DNA of 14,429 bases from Hyphomicrobiaceae bacterium UBA7697 (lineage in GTDB: Bacteria; Pseudomonadota; Alphaproteobacteria; Rhizobiales; Methyloligellaceae), in contig DLGJ01000011.1 of assembly GCA_002482645.1 (NCBI GenBank), forward strand, positions 1 to 14,429, written 5' to 3'. This document shows, piece by piece, positions 7,366 to 13,891 of this stretch (the stretch's first letter is position 1; every line of letters begins with the position of its first letter). The position numbers and the translations under genes are program-made. Under the pieces are notes generated by a model. It had not been told where the DNA came from, did not search any database, and saw nothing but the letters and a program-made list of their open reading frames with translations.

Positions 7366-7921
7366 GGCCGCCCGTCCAAGAGGGACGACCCGCACAGCGC
7401 ACCCCGTTTTCGAGGGGCTCTCAAAGCTGTGGAAATTTTTTACCGGTACCGCCTCCGAACCTGTCCGGCGGTCCGGTTTTTGACGCCGCCGTCCATTTGA
7501 TTCGCCGGTGGGGGAGGGCGCCGGAAGGCAATGGGAGGTGCTGACGAACGTGCCGCTCCTGCCTCGTGCCAGGGAGCCCTGCATGCCGCGTACGATTTCC
7601 GGCGTGTAACAAGGCTGTGTACGGATCGTATCGCGAAGGGTTCGAAGGAGGATGCCGGTGAGGTCTCGCTCTGCTTTCGAGTCATGCTCTTCACGTGGCG
7701 GCGATGCGGGGAGGCGGAGAGAGAACCGTCCGTACACGAACGGAAGCTGAATGGCGCCCGTGGCGCTGGAGCCTCCCGGTGACGATGAATGAAGGTGTCC
7801 GGCCGGCTATTCGGTCAGCGAATCGCAGGCCGTTCGGGACATCGGATCGAAGAGAAGGCGGAGGCGCCGGCAAAATCGGATCGAGTCCGGAGCGGCTGCG
7901 CAAGTCATTGGAATTTCTAAT
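7366..7921. other. Long intergenic segment without a recognisable gene
   Basis: About 555 bases between the CinA-like gene and the terminator at 7922. Short open frames exist on both strands, but they have arginine/proline-rich, antisense-like compositions and no recognisable domains, and the longest plus-strand one (7695-7961) runs through the terminator hairpin. Near the CinA-like stop are a small CCCC/GGGG stem-loop (7402-7417) and an imperfect AACC...GGTT stem followed by five Ts (7458-7481), either of which could end that transcript. I saw no tRNA, RNase P, 4.5S RNA, tmRNA or riboswitch signature. A small RNA or a decayed gene cannot be excluded. Confidence 0.5.
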
Positions 7922-7959
7922 AAAAAAGGCGCAAGAAGCAGGGTTCCCGCGCCTTTTTT
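7922..7959. terminator. Bidirectional intrinsic terminator
   Basis: AAAAAAGGCGC (7922-7932) and GCGCCTTTTTT (7949-7959) are perfect inverted repeats of 11 bases around a 16-base loop. Read on either strand this gives a GC-rich stem followed by six Ts, a textbook Rho-independent terminator in both directions. On the minus strand it begins about 18 bases after the stop of the H1-like gene and ends the nrdJ/H1-like unit. On the plus strand it would end any transcript reading out of the CinA-like gene or the intergenic segment. Confidence 0.9.
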
Positions 7960-7977
7960 GATAGATTTGACGAGGAG

Positions 7978-8304
7978 CTAGGCCCTTCTGACTGTCCTCT
8001 TCTTTGCGACGGTCTTCTTCTTGGCGACGCGCTTTTTTGCGGGAGCTTTCTTCTTCGTAGTCCGCTTTTTTGCCGCGGTCGTCTTGCGGGCGGTTTTCTT
8101 TTTTGCCGGTGCCTTCTTCTTCGCGACGGTCTTTTTCACCGTCGAACGCTTCCTTGCGGTTGCGGTCTTTTTCGCGGTGGTGCGCCGTGTGGTTTTTTTC
8201 TTCGCCGGCGCCTTCTTTCTCGCGACTGTCTTTTTCTTCGCGGCGGCCGTCTTCTTTGCAGGGGCCCTCTTCTTCGTTGCGGTCTTCTTCTTCGCTGCTG
8301 CCAT
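7978..8304 (-). CDS. Histone H1-like lysine-rich DNA-binding protein
   Basis: A 108-residue protein made almost entirely of Lys, Ala, Thr, Arg, Val and Pro, with about 39 Lys and 12 Arg and no acidic residues. It contains repeated KAPAKKK-type units (about 13-18, 31-37, 64-70, 86-92), similar to the C-terminal tails of eukaryotic histone H1, chlamydial Hc2 and AlgP-type proteins. Such proteins bind DNA or RNA non-specifically and compact or bridge it; it is probably disordered when free. The ATG at 8304 is preceded by AGGAAGGGA, a good ribosome binding site. It starts 56 bases after the nrdJ stop with no terminator between, and a strong terminator follows it, so cotranscription with nrdJ is plausible. 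The exact role in this organism is unknown. Confidence 0.85.
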   Translation of the reverse strand: MAAAKKKTATKKRAPAKKTAAAKKKTVARKKAPAKKKTTRRTTAKKTATARKRSTVKKTVAKKKAPAKKKTARKTTAAKKRTTKKKAPAKKRVAKKKTVAKKRTVRRA

Positions 8305-8360
8305 TTCGAGATCCCTTCCTATCGGGTGGCTGGCTGATCGGATGACTCTAGAACTACACC

Positions 8361-11300
8361 CTAACTACACCCGCTCGTCGATCCGCACGTATCGCATTTG
8401 AGGCACGTCCCGTTTCGAACGAGGGTAAAGTTCCCGCATTCTCCACACGCTTCCCCTTCATAACCCTTAACGCGTGCTTCGGCGACGAGGGCCGACGCGC
8501 CACGTTGGGCAAGGGTCTCGACCGCAAAGGCGACATGCTCTGCCGTTTCGGAGACCGTGGGCTCGTGCATTGCCGTGGCCTGGCTTGCCGTATCCGGAAG
8601 GGTCTCCTCGTCGTCGTCCTCGCCGACGATCTGGGCTTGCGCCGTGACGCTTTGCGCGTCGCCTGCATGTGTCGCGTGGCGTTCGCCGAGACGGCCGCGC
8701 GTGAAGCCGGGAGACACCAGCGTTTCCGCGCGCGGTTGGCCGTGGCTTGCGTCGCCCGATCCGACGGTGGTGCTGCCGATCTCGTTGGGATCGACATGCG
8801 CGAGCTCGTAGCGGCCGAGATAGGACACCGCCAGCTCGCGGAACAGGTAGTCGAGGATGGAGGTCGCGTTCTTGATGGCCTCGTTGCCGCGTACCGGCCC
8901 CGCCGGCTCGAAACGCGTGAAGGTGAAAGCGTCGACGAACTCGTCCAGCGGCACGCCATATTGGAGGCCGACCGAAACCGCGATCGCGAAATTGTTCATC
9001 AGCGACCGGAAGGCGGCGCCCTCCTTATGCATGTCGATGAAGATCTCGCCCAAACGGCCGTCGTCGTACTCGCCGGTCCGTAAGTAGACCTTGTGTCCTC
9101 CCACCACGGCCTTCTGGGTGTAGCCCTTCCGCCGGTCGGGCAAGCGCTCGCGGCCGGCCGATGCCTTGATCCGTTCGATCACGCGCTCGACGATCCGCTC
9201 GGTCACGACCGTCGCGCGCTGGACGGCGGGCTGATCGGACGCCACCGACGCCAGCACCTCGTCCTGCTCGTCTTCCTCGTCGGCGAGGAGTTGAGCGTTG
9301 AGCGGTTGAGACAGTTTGGAGCCGTCGCGGTACAGCGCGTTCGCCTTGAGAGCGAGGCGCCAGGACAGCAAGTAAGCCGCCTTGCAATCCTCGACCGAGG
9401 CGTCGTTCGGCATGTTGATGGTCTTGGAGATCGCGCCGGAGATGAAGGGCTGCGCCGCCGCCATCATCCGGATATGACTCTCGACCGAGAGGAAGCGCTT
9501 GCCCTTGCGGCCGCACGGCGAGGCGCAGTCGAACACCGGCAGATGCGCCGGGTCGAGACCGGGCGCGCCTTCCAGGGTCATCGCGCCGCAGGCATATTCG
9601 TTGGCGGCGTCGATCTCGGCCTTGGAAAAACCGATCTCCGACAGAAGGTCGAAATCGGGCTGATCGAGCCGTTCGGTGGGAATGCCGAGCGTCTTGGTGC
9701 AGAAGTCTTCGCCGAGCGTCCATTTGTTGAACACGAACTTGACGTCGAAGGCGGATGAAACGGCCTTCTCCACGGCCTCGATCTTGTCGGGCGTGAAGCC
9801 CTTACCCGCCAGCGCCTGGTGATTGACGCCCGGTGCGCCGTCGAGCGAACCGAGACCGACCGCATAGTCGATGATCCGCTTGATCTCGGCTTGTTCGTAG
9901 CCGAGCGCTTCGAGCGCCTGCGGCACCATGCGATTGATGATCTTGAAATAGCCGCCGCCGGCCAGCTTCTTGAACTTCACCAAGGCGAAGTCCGGTTCGA
10001 TACCGGTCGTATCGCAATCCATGACGAGGCCGATCGTGCCCGTGGGCGCGATGACCGTGGCTTGGGCGTTGCGGTAGCCGTATTGGCGGCCGAGCTCCAG
10101 CGCCTGGTCCCAGGCCCTCATGGCATGGGTGAGAAGCCGCGGATCGGGGCAGGAGGCATGATCGAGCGGAACCGGCGGTGTCGACAGCTCTTCATAGCCG
10201 TGCTGCTCGCCGCGCGAGGCGCGCGCGTGATTGCGAATGACCCGCAGCATGGAGTCGCGGTTCGCTTCGAAGCCGGGGAAAGCCCCGAGCTCGCGGGCCA
10301 TTTCCGCGCTGGTGGCGTAGGCGACGCCGGTCATGACGGCGGTCAGGGCGCCGCCGAGCGCGCGTCCCTCGTCGCTGTCGTAAGGAATGCCGGATGCCAT
10401 CAGGAGGCCGCCGATATTCGCGTAGCCGAGCCCAAGCGTGCGGTACTCGTAGGACAGCTGGGCGATCTGGCGCGAGGGGAACTGCGCCATGGTCACGGCG
10501 ATCTCGAGCACGAGGGTCCAAAGCCGGATGGCATGCTCGTAGCCGTCGATATCGAAGCTGCCGTCGGCCGCGCGGAAGGCCATCAGGTTGAGCGAGGCGA
10601 GATTGCAGGCCGTGTCGTCGAGGAACATATACTCCGAGCACGGATTGGAAGCCCTGATCTCCCCGGCGGCGGGGCAGGTGTGCCAATCGTTGATCGTCGT
10701 GTGGAACTGAATGCCTGGATCCGCGCAGGCCCAGGCCGCGTAACCGACCTGATCCCAGAGGTCGCGGGCCTTTAGCGTCTTCGCCACGCCGTCCGATTTG
10801 CGCAGGATCAAGTCCCAGTCGCCATCGTTCTCGACCGCGTTCAGGAATTCATCGGTGACACGCACCGAGTTGTTCGAGTTTTGACCGGAGACCGTGCGGT
10901 AGGCCTCCGAATCCCAATCCGTGTCGTAGATGGGAAAATCGATCGAGGTGTAGCCCTGACGCGCGAACTGGACGATGCGCCGGATCATGTTGTCCGGCAC
11001 CTTGGCTTTGCGCGCCGCCTTGATCTCCCGCTTCAGCGCGGGGTTCTGCTTCGGATCGAAGCAGCCGTCATTGTCGCTGTCGCAGTTGACGCAGGCCCGC
11101 AGGACCGCATTCAGACGCTCGGACAGAACCCTGGAGCCGGTGACGAGCGCCGCCACCTTCTGTTCTTCCACGACCTTCCAATTGATGTAGGCCTCGATGT
11201 CCGGGTGGTCCATGTCCACCACGACCATCTTCGCCGCGCGCCGCGTCGTGCCGCCGGACTTGATCGCGCCGGCCGCCCTGTCGCCGATGCGCAGGAAGCT

Positions 11301-12065
11301 CATCAGGCCGGACGACTTGCCGCCGCCCGAAAGGGGTTCGCTCTCGCCGCGCAGCCGCGAGAAATTGGTGCCGGTGCCGGAGCCGTATTTGAACAGGCGC
11401 GCCTCGCGCACCCACAGATCCATGATGCCGTTCTCGTTGACGAGGTCGTCGTGAATCGACTGGATGAAGCAGGCATGGGGCTGAGGGTGCTCGTAGGCCG
11501 ACTCGGAGGCCTTCAGGACGCCGGTCTCGAAGTCCACATAGTAGTGACCCTGACTCGGACCATCGATGCCGTAGGCCCAGTGCAGGCCCGTGTTGAACCA
11601 TTGCGGACTGTTCGGGGCGCCCATTTGCTTGGCGAGCATGTAGCGCATCTCGTCGAAGAAGGCCCCGGCGTCCTCCTCCGAGGAGAAGTAGCCGCCCTTC
11701 CAGCCCCAATAGGTCCAGGTGCCCGCCAGGCGGTCGAAGACCTGCCGCGCGTCGCTCTCGCTGCCGAACCGGTCCGCTTCCGGCAAGGTCTCGAGGGCAT
11801 CGGTGTCGGGGACGGAGCGCCAAAGCCAAGACGGAACCGAGTTCTCCTCGACGCGCTTCAGCCTCGCGGCCACGCCCGCTTTACGAAAATATTTCTGAGC
11901 CAGGATATCCGCCGCGACCTGGCTCCAATGAGCCGGTACCGAGAAGCTCTCCAGAGAGAAGACGACCGACCCGTCGGGATTCTTGATCTCGCTGGCGCTT
12001 TCGCGAAAGGCGATGCCGTCGTAAGGCGATTGTCCTTGCTCGGTAAAACGTCGTTGAATCCGCAT
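8361..12065 (-). CDS. nrdJ: Adenosylcobalamin-dependent ribonucleotide reductase (class II)
   Basis: A 1234-residue class II enzyme that reduces ribonucleotides to deoxyribonucleotides using a thiyl radical generated from coenzyme B12, so it works with or without oxygen. Visible landmarks are the N-terminal MRIQRRFT typical of long alphaproteobacterial NrdJ, His-Ala-Cys199 for the active-site disulfide, the finger-loop NPCSE at 474-478 with the radical Cys476, and PTGTIG around 674-679 in the substrate-phosphate loop. The C-terminal tail has CGEC (1207-1210) and CLKCDTCG (1221-1228), ending in GCS, which is the Zn-binding and swinging-arm region. A variable linker (about 1094-1200), partly acidic, separates the barrel from this tail. 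The start at ATG 12065 was chosen because family similarity begins there and GGGGGA lies about 10-15 bases upstream; the frame is open to 12143 without similarity. It is followed by the H1-like gene. Regulation by NrdR is possible (see 12388-12403). Confidence 0.97.
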   Translation of the reverse strand: MRIQRRFTEQGQSPYDGIAFRESASEIKNPDGSVVFSLESFSVPAHWSQVAADILAQKYFRKAGVAARLKRVEENSVPSWLWRSVPDTDALETLPEADRFGSESDARQVFDRLAGTWTYWGWKGGYFSSEEDAGAFFDEMRYMLAKQMGAPNSPQWFNTGLHWAYGIDGPSQGHYYVDFETGVLKASESAYEHPQPHACFIQSIHDDLVNENGIMDLWVREARLFKYGSGTGTNFSRLRGESEPLSGGGKSSGLMSFLRIGDRAAGAIKSGGTTRRAAKMVVVDMDHPDIEAYINWKVVEEQKVAALVTGSRVLSERLNAVLRACVNCDSDNDGCFDPKQNPALKREIKAARKAKVPDNMIRRIVQFARQGYTSIDFPIYDTDWDSEAYRTVSGQNSNNSVRVTDEFLNAVENDGDWDLILRKSDGVAKTLKARDLWDQVGYAAWACADPGIQFHTTINDWHTCPAAGEIRASNPCSEYMFLDDTACNLASLNLMAFRAADGSFDIDGYEHAIRLWTLVLEIAVTMAQFPSRQIAQLSYEYRTLGLGYANIGGLLMASGIPYDSDEGRALGGALTAVMTGVAYATSAEMARELGAFPGFEANRDSMLRVIRNHARASRGEQHGYEELSTPPVPLDHASCPDPRLLTHAMRAWDQALELGRQYGYRNAQATVIAPTGTIGLVMDCDTTGIEPDFALVKFKKLAGGGYFKIINRMVPQALEALGYEQAEIKRIIDYAVGLGSLDGAPGVNHQALAGKGFTPDKIEAVEKAVSSAFDVKFVFNKWTLGEDFCTKTLGIPTERLDQPDFDLLSEIGFSKAEIDAANEYACGAMTLEGAPGLDPAHLPVFDCASPCGRKGKRFLSVESHIRMMAAAQPFISGAISKTINMPNDASVEDCKAAYLLSWRLALKANALYRDGSKLSQPLNAQLLADEEDEQDEVLASVASDQPAVQRATVVTERIVERVIERIKASAGRERLPDRRKGYTQKAVVGGHKVYLRTGEYDDGRLGEIFIDMHKEGAAFRSLMNNFAIAVSVGLQYGVPLDEFVDAFTFTRFEPAGPVRGNEAIKNATSILDYLFRELAVSYLGRYELAHVDPNEIGSTTVGSGDASHGQPRAETLVSPGFTRGRLGERHATHAGDAQSVTAQAQIVGEDDDEETLPDTASQATAMHEPTVSETAEHVAFAVETLAQRGASALVAEARVKGYEGEACGECGNFTLVRNGTCLKCDTCGSTSGCS

Positions 12066-12562
12066 CTTAGTTCGTTCCCCCATCGTTGGATTCCGGCCCC
12101 AAGTCTGAAATCCTACCCAAATGAGTAGAATTCCGACTCTCAAGCGTGCGCTCGGTGCGAACCTTGAGACTGTTCCGATTCGAAAGGGCCATCAACATCT
12201 TGATGTCTTTGGGTTGCGAAATACTAAACCATGTGTGCGCAGACTGGAAACCGTGTGGAAAGTCATTGGATGAATGGCGGGAGGCCGCATGAAAAAGCGC
12301 CGAAAAACCGTCATTTGCAGCCCCATGGGCCTGCCGGCACGCACGTGCGCGCCGGATGTCGCCGCAGTGTATAACGTGTTGACGACTACAACATATATGG
12401 GGTGCTCAGGGCCGGTGTCCTACCCGCAGGCGGCGCGGCGCCACCGTCCACCACGCGGTTTTCGTCCGCTGGACAGGACCCCCGTGGGCGGGCCATAGTC
12501 TGCGATAGCGCACTGCACAATTTCGGAACTGCGGCGCGGACATCCAACGGCGAAGGCTGTTC
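12066..12562. promoter_or_regulatory. Divergent intergenic region between nrdJ and the NDUFA12 gene
   Basis: About 497 bases without a convincing gene, holding promoters for nrdJ (minus) and the NDUFA12 gene (plus). It contains a short inverted repeat CATCA/TGATG (12190-12205), a minus-strand TAGTAT (12226-12221) that could be a -10 box for nrdJ with a weak TTTCCA about 18 bases upstream, and a CATATATG-centred palindrome at 12388-12403. Short plus-strand frames at 12274-12498 look like chance. I see no cobalamin riboswitch consensus despite the B12-dependent gene. Promoter placements are weak. Confidence 0.4.
12388..12403. promoter_or_regulatory. NrdR-box-like palindrome upstream of nrdJ
   Basis: ACAACATATATGGGGT has an 8-bp palindromic core CATATATG flanked by AC and GT. 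By eye it matches 12 of 16 positions of the general NrdR consensus ACACWATATATWGWGT, but it misses the conserved C at position 4. It is about 320 bases before the nrdJ start and I found no second copy at the usual spacing of about three helical turns. It is therefore only a candidate operator. Confidence 0.25.
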
Positions 12563-12955
12563 ATGGGACTCTTCAGCGATCTATTTACCTGGTGGCACGG
12601 CGACACCCTCGGCACGCGCCTCTATACCTGGCGGAAGGGCGAGCGCGTCGGCGAGGATGGGCTCGGCAACGTCTATTACCGTGAGCGGAACGGTACGCGC
12701 CGCTGGGTCATTTACAAGGACCTGTCCGAGGCCTCTCAGATCCCGCCCGGCTGGAACGCTTGGATTCATTTCATCACCGACGAGCCGCCGAGCGAGGAGG
12801 ACTACAAGCCACGGCCTTGGGAGGAAGCGCACCGGCCCAATCTCACAGGCACCTACGAGGCATACCGGCCGCCGGGTTCGGTGTCGCGGCCCCAGGTCAA
12901 CGAGCCGCCGCTCGGTTACGAACCGTGGTCTCCGGAATCGCCCCAAGCCAAGTAA
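12563..12955 (+). CDS. NADH:ubiquinone oxidoreductase subunit NDUFA12 family protein
   Basis: A 130-residue homologue of mitochondrial complex I accessory subunit NDUFA12 (B17.2), a peripheral-arm subunit retained from the alphaproteobacterial ancestor. Family hallmarks are GDTLGTRLYTWRKGERVG (about 13-30), DGLGNVYYRER (32-42), RRWVIYKD (46-53), and PPGWNAWIHFITDEPPSE (61-78). The C-terminal third is Pro-rich and probably extended, as in relatives. The ATG at 12563 has CGAAGG about seven bases upstream. It is encoded away from the main nuo operon, as is usual in alphaproteobacteria. Its stop overlaps the start of a methyltransferase gene, and a DUF2155 gene follows; the NDUFA12/DUF2155 adjacency is common in this class. 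Confidence 0.95.
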   Translation: MGLFSDLFTWWHGDTLGTRLYTWRKGERVGEDGLGNVYYRERNGTRRWVIYKDLSEASQIPPGWNAWIHFITDEPPSEEDYKPRPWEEAHRPNLTGTYEAYRPPGSVSRPQVNEPPLGYEPWSPESPQAK

Positions 12956-13746
12956 TGCTCCGCCCCCTAACCGATCCCTTGGCGCCAGACGCGGTCCAAC
13001 GATGGTCCGCCTCGGACTTCGCGAAGAACGGCCGCTTCATTCAGGACTTGGCCGGACCGATCTTCGCGCTGCTCGCGCCGAAGCCCGGGGAACGGATCTT
13101 GGATCTCGGATGCGGCGACGGAACGTTGACGGCGGAAATCGAGGCCGCAGGCGCCGATGTTCTTGGAATCGACAATAGCGACGAGTTGTTGGCCGTCGCA
13201 CGGATGAAGGGGCTCTCGGTCAAGAAGGCCGACGCTCACGCCCTCGATTACGTTCAGGAGTTCGATGCCGTCTTCTCGAACGCGGCCCTTCATTGGATGC
13301 GGGGACCGGACCTCATCGTTGGCGGTGTCGCGCGCGCCCTGCGGCCGGGCGGCCGGTTTGTCGGCGAATTTGGCGGTCACGGCAATATCGCCGCCATCGC
13401 CACGGCCATGCGTGCCGTCGTAAAGGCGCGCGGCGGCGATCCGGACCGTGCCGTTCGCTGGTATTTTCCGACCGTGGAGGAATACGGCACGCTCCTGTCG
13501 GGGCATGGGTTCGCGGTTCACGAGATTGTCCTGGTGCCGCGGCTCACGCCGCTCAAGGTCGATATGCAGGGGTGGCTCAGGACCTTCTGCCGGTTCTTTT
13601 TCGACCAGTTCGAGGAGCCCGAGCGGAGCGAGGTTCTGGCCGAGATGGTCGATCTGCTGAAGCCGTCGCTGTGCGACTCCCAAGGCAAATGGACGATCGA
13701 ACTCGTCCGTCTTCGCTTCAGTGCCGAACGCCGCCCGGGAGAATAA
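12955..13746 (+). CDS. Class I SAM-dependent methyltransferase
   Basis: A 263-residue Rossmann-fold methyltransferase. Motif I is ILDLGCGDG (48-56), the acidic residue binding the SAM ribose is Asp73 in GID, the motif IV region is VFSNAALHW (106-114), and RALRPGGRFVGEFGG (127-141) is the usual motif VI strand. The general build (short N-terminal helix, SNAALHW) recalls trans-aconitate/BioC-like small-molecule methyltransferases, but the substrate is not readable. The ATG overlaps the NDUFA12 stop as TAATG (12953-12957), with no clear ribosome binding site, so translation is probably coupled. The frame remains open upstream to about 12760, but that part is only an alternative frame of the NDUFA12 gene. 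The tight coupling hints at a complex I-related target; this is inference only. Confidence 0.92.
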   Translation: MLRPLTDPLAPDAVQRWSASDFAKNGRFIQDLAGPIFALLAPKPGERILDLGCGDGTLTAEIEAAGADVLGIDNSDELLAVARMKGLSVKKADAHALDYVQEFDAVFSNAALHWMRGPDLIVGGVARALRPGGRFVGEFGGHGNIAAIATAMRAVVKARGGDPDRAVRWYFPTVEEYGTLLSGHGFAVHEIVLVPRLTPLKVDMQGWLRTFCRFFFDQFEEPERSEVLAEMVDLLKPSLCDSQGKWTIELVRLRFSAERRPGE

Positions 13747-13760
13747 ACACCTAGGAAAGC

Positions 13761-13789
13761 TGAGGCATGTATGTCACACCGTTGCCTCA
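13761..13789. repeat. 7-bp inverted repeat downstream of the methyltransferase
   Basis: TGAGGCA (13761-13767) and TGCCTCA (13783-13789) are perfect inverted repeats with a 15-base spacer, starting 15 bases after the methyltransferase stop. There is no T-run, so it is a poor intrinsic terminator. It may be an mRNA stem-loop or an operator for the next gene. Confidence 0.4.
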
Positions 13790-13891
13790 ATGATCGCCCA
13801 CGCGTTTCGTATGGTCTGCGGCGCTTCCGCAACGGCGGCGGGCAAGGTGCCGCGCTTGGCGCAAATCCGGGGACTTGAGGTGCGCGGAACG

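Noticed and set aside
7855..7880. tRNA T-arm-like ATCGAGTCC near the terminator
   Set aside because: No acceptor, D or anticodon arm could be formed around it and no CCA end follows.
7695..7961. Possible 88-residue protein ending at the terminator
   Set aside because: Its last codons are the terminator hairpin itself, the composition is Arg/Gly-rich and no ribosome binding site or family was recognised. Kept only as part of the unexplained intergenic segment.
7980..8304. Possible CRISPR or tandem repeat array
   Set aside because: The periodicity comes from Lys/Ala codon repeats in one open frame; units are irregular and there are no spacers.
9819..12128. Two long plus-strand open frames (9819-10775, 10881-12128) opposite nrdJ
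   Set aside because: Both are antisense to conserved nrdJ sequence and carry no recognisable motif.
12066..12143. N-terminal extension of nrdJ to an upstream start
   Set aside because: Family similarity begins at MRIQRRFT (12065) and a purine-rich ribosome binding site precedes that ATG.
12402..13178. Plus-strand open frame overlapping NDUFA12 and the methyltransferase in another frame
   Set aside because: Arg/Ser/Pro-rich, overlaps two recognised genes and has no ribosome binding site.
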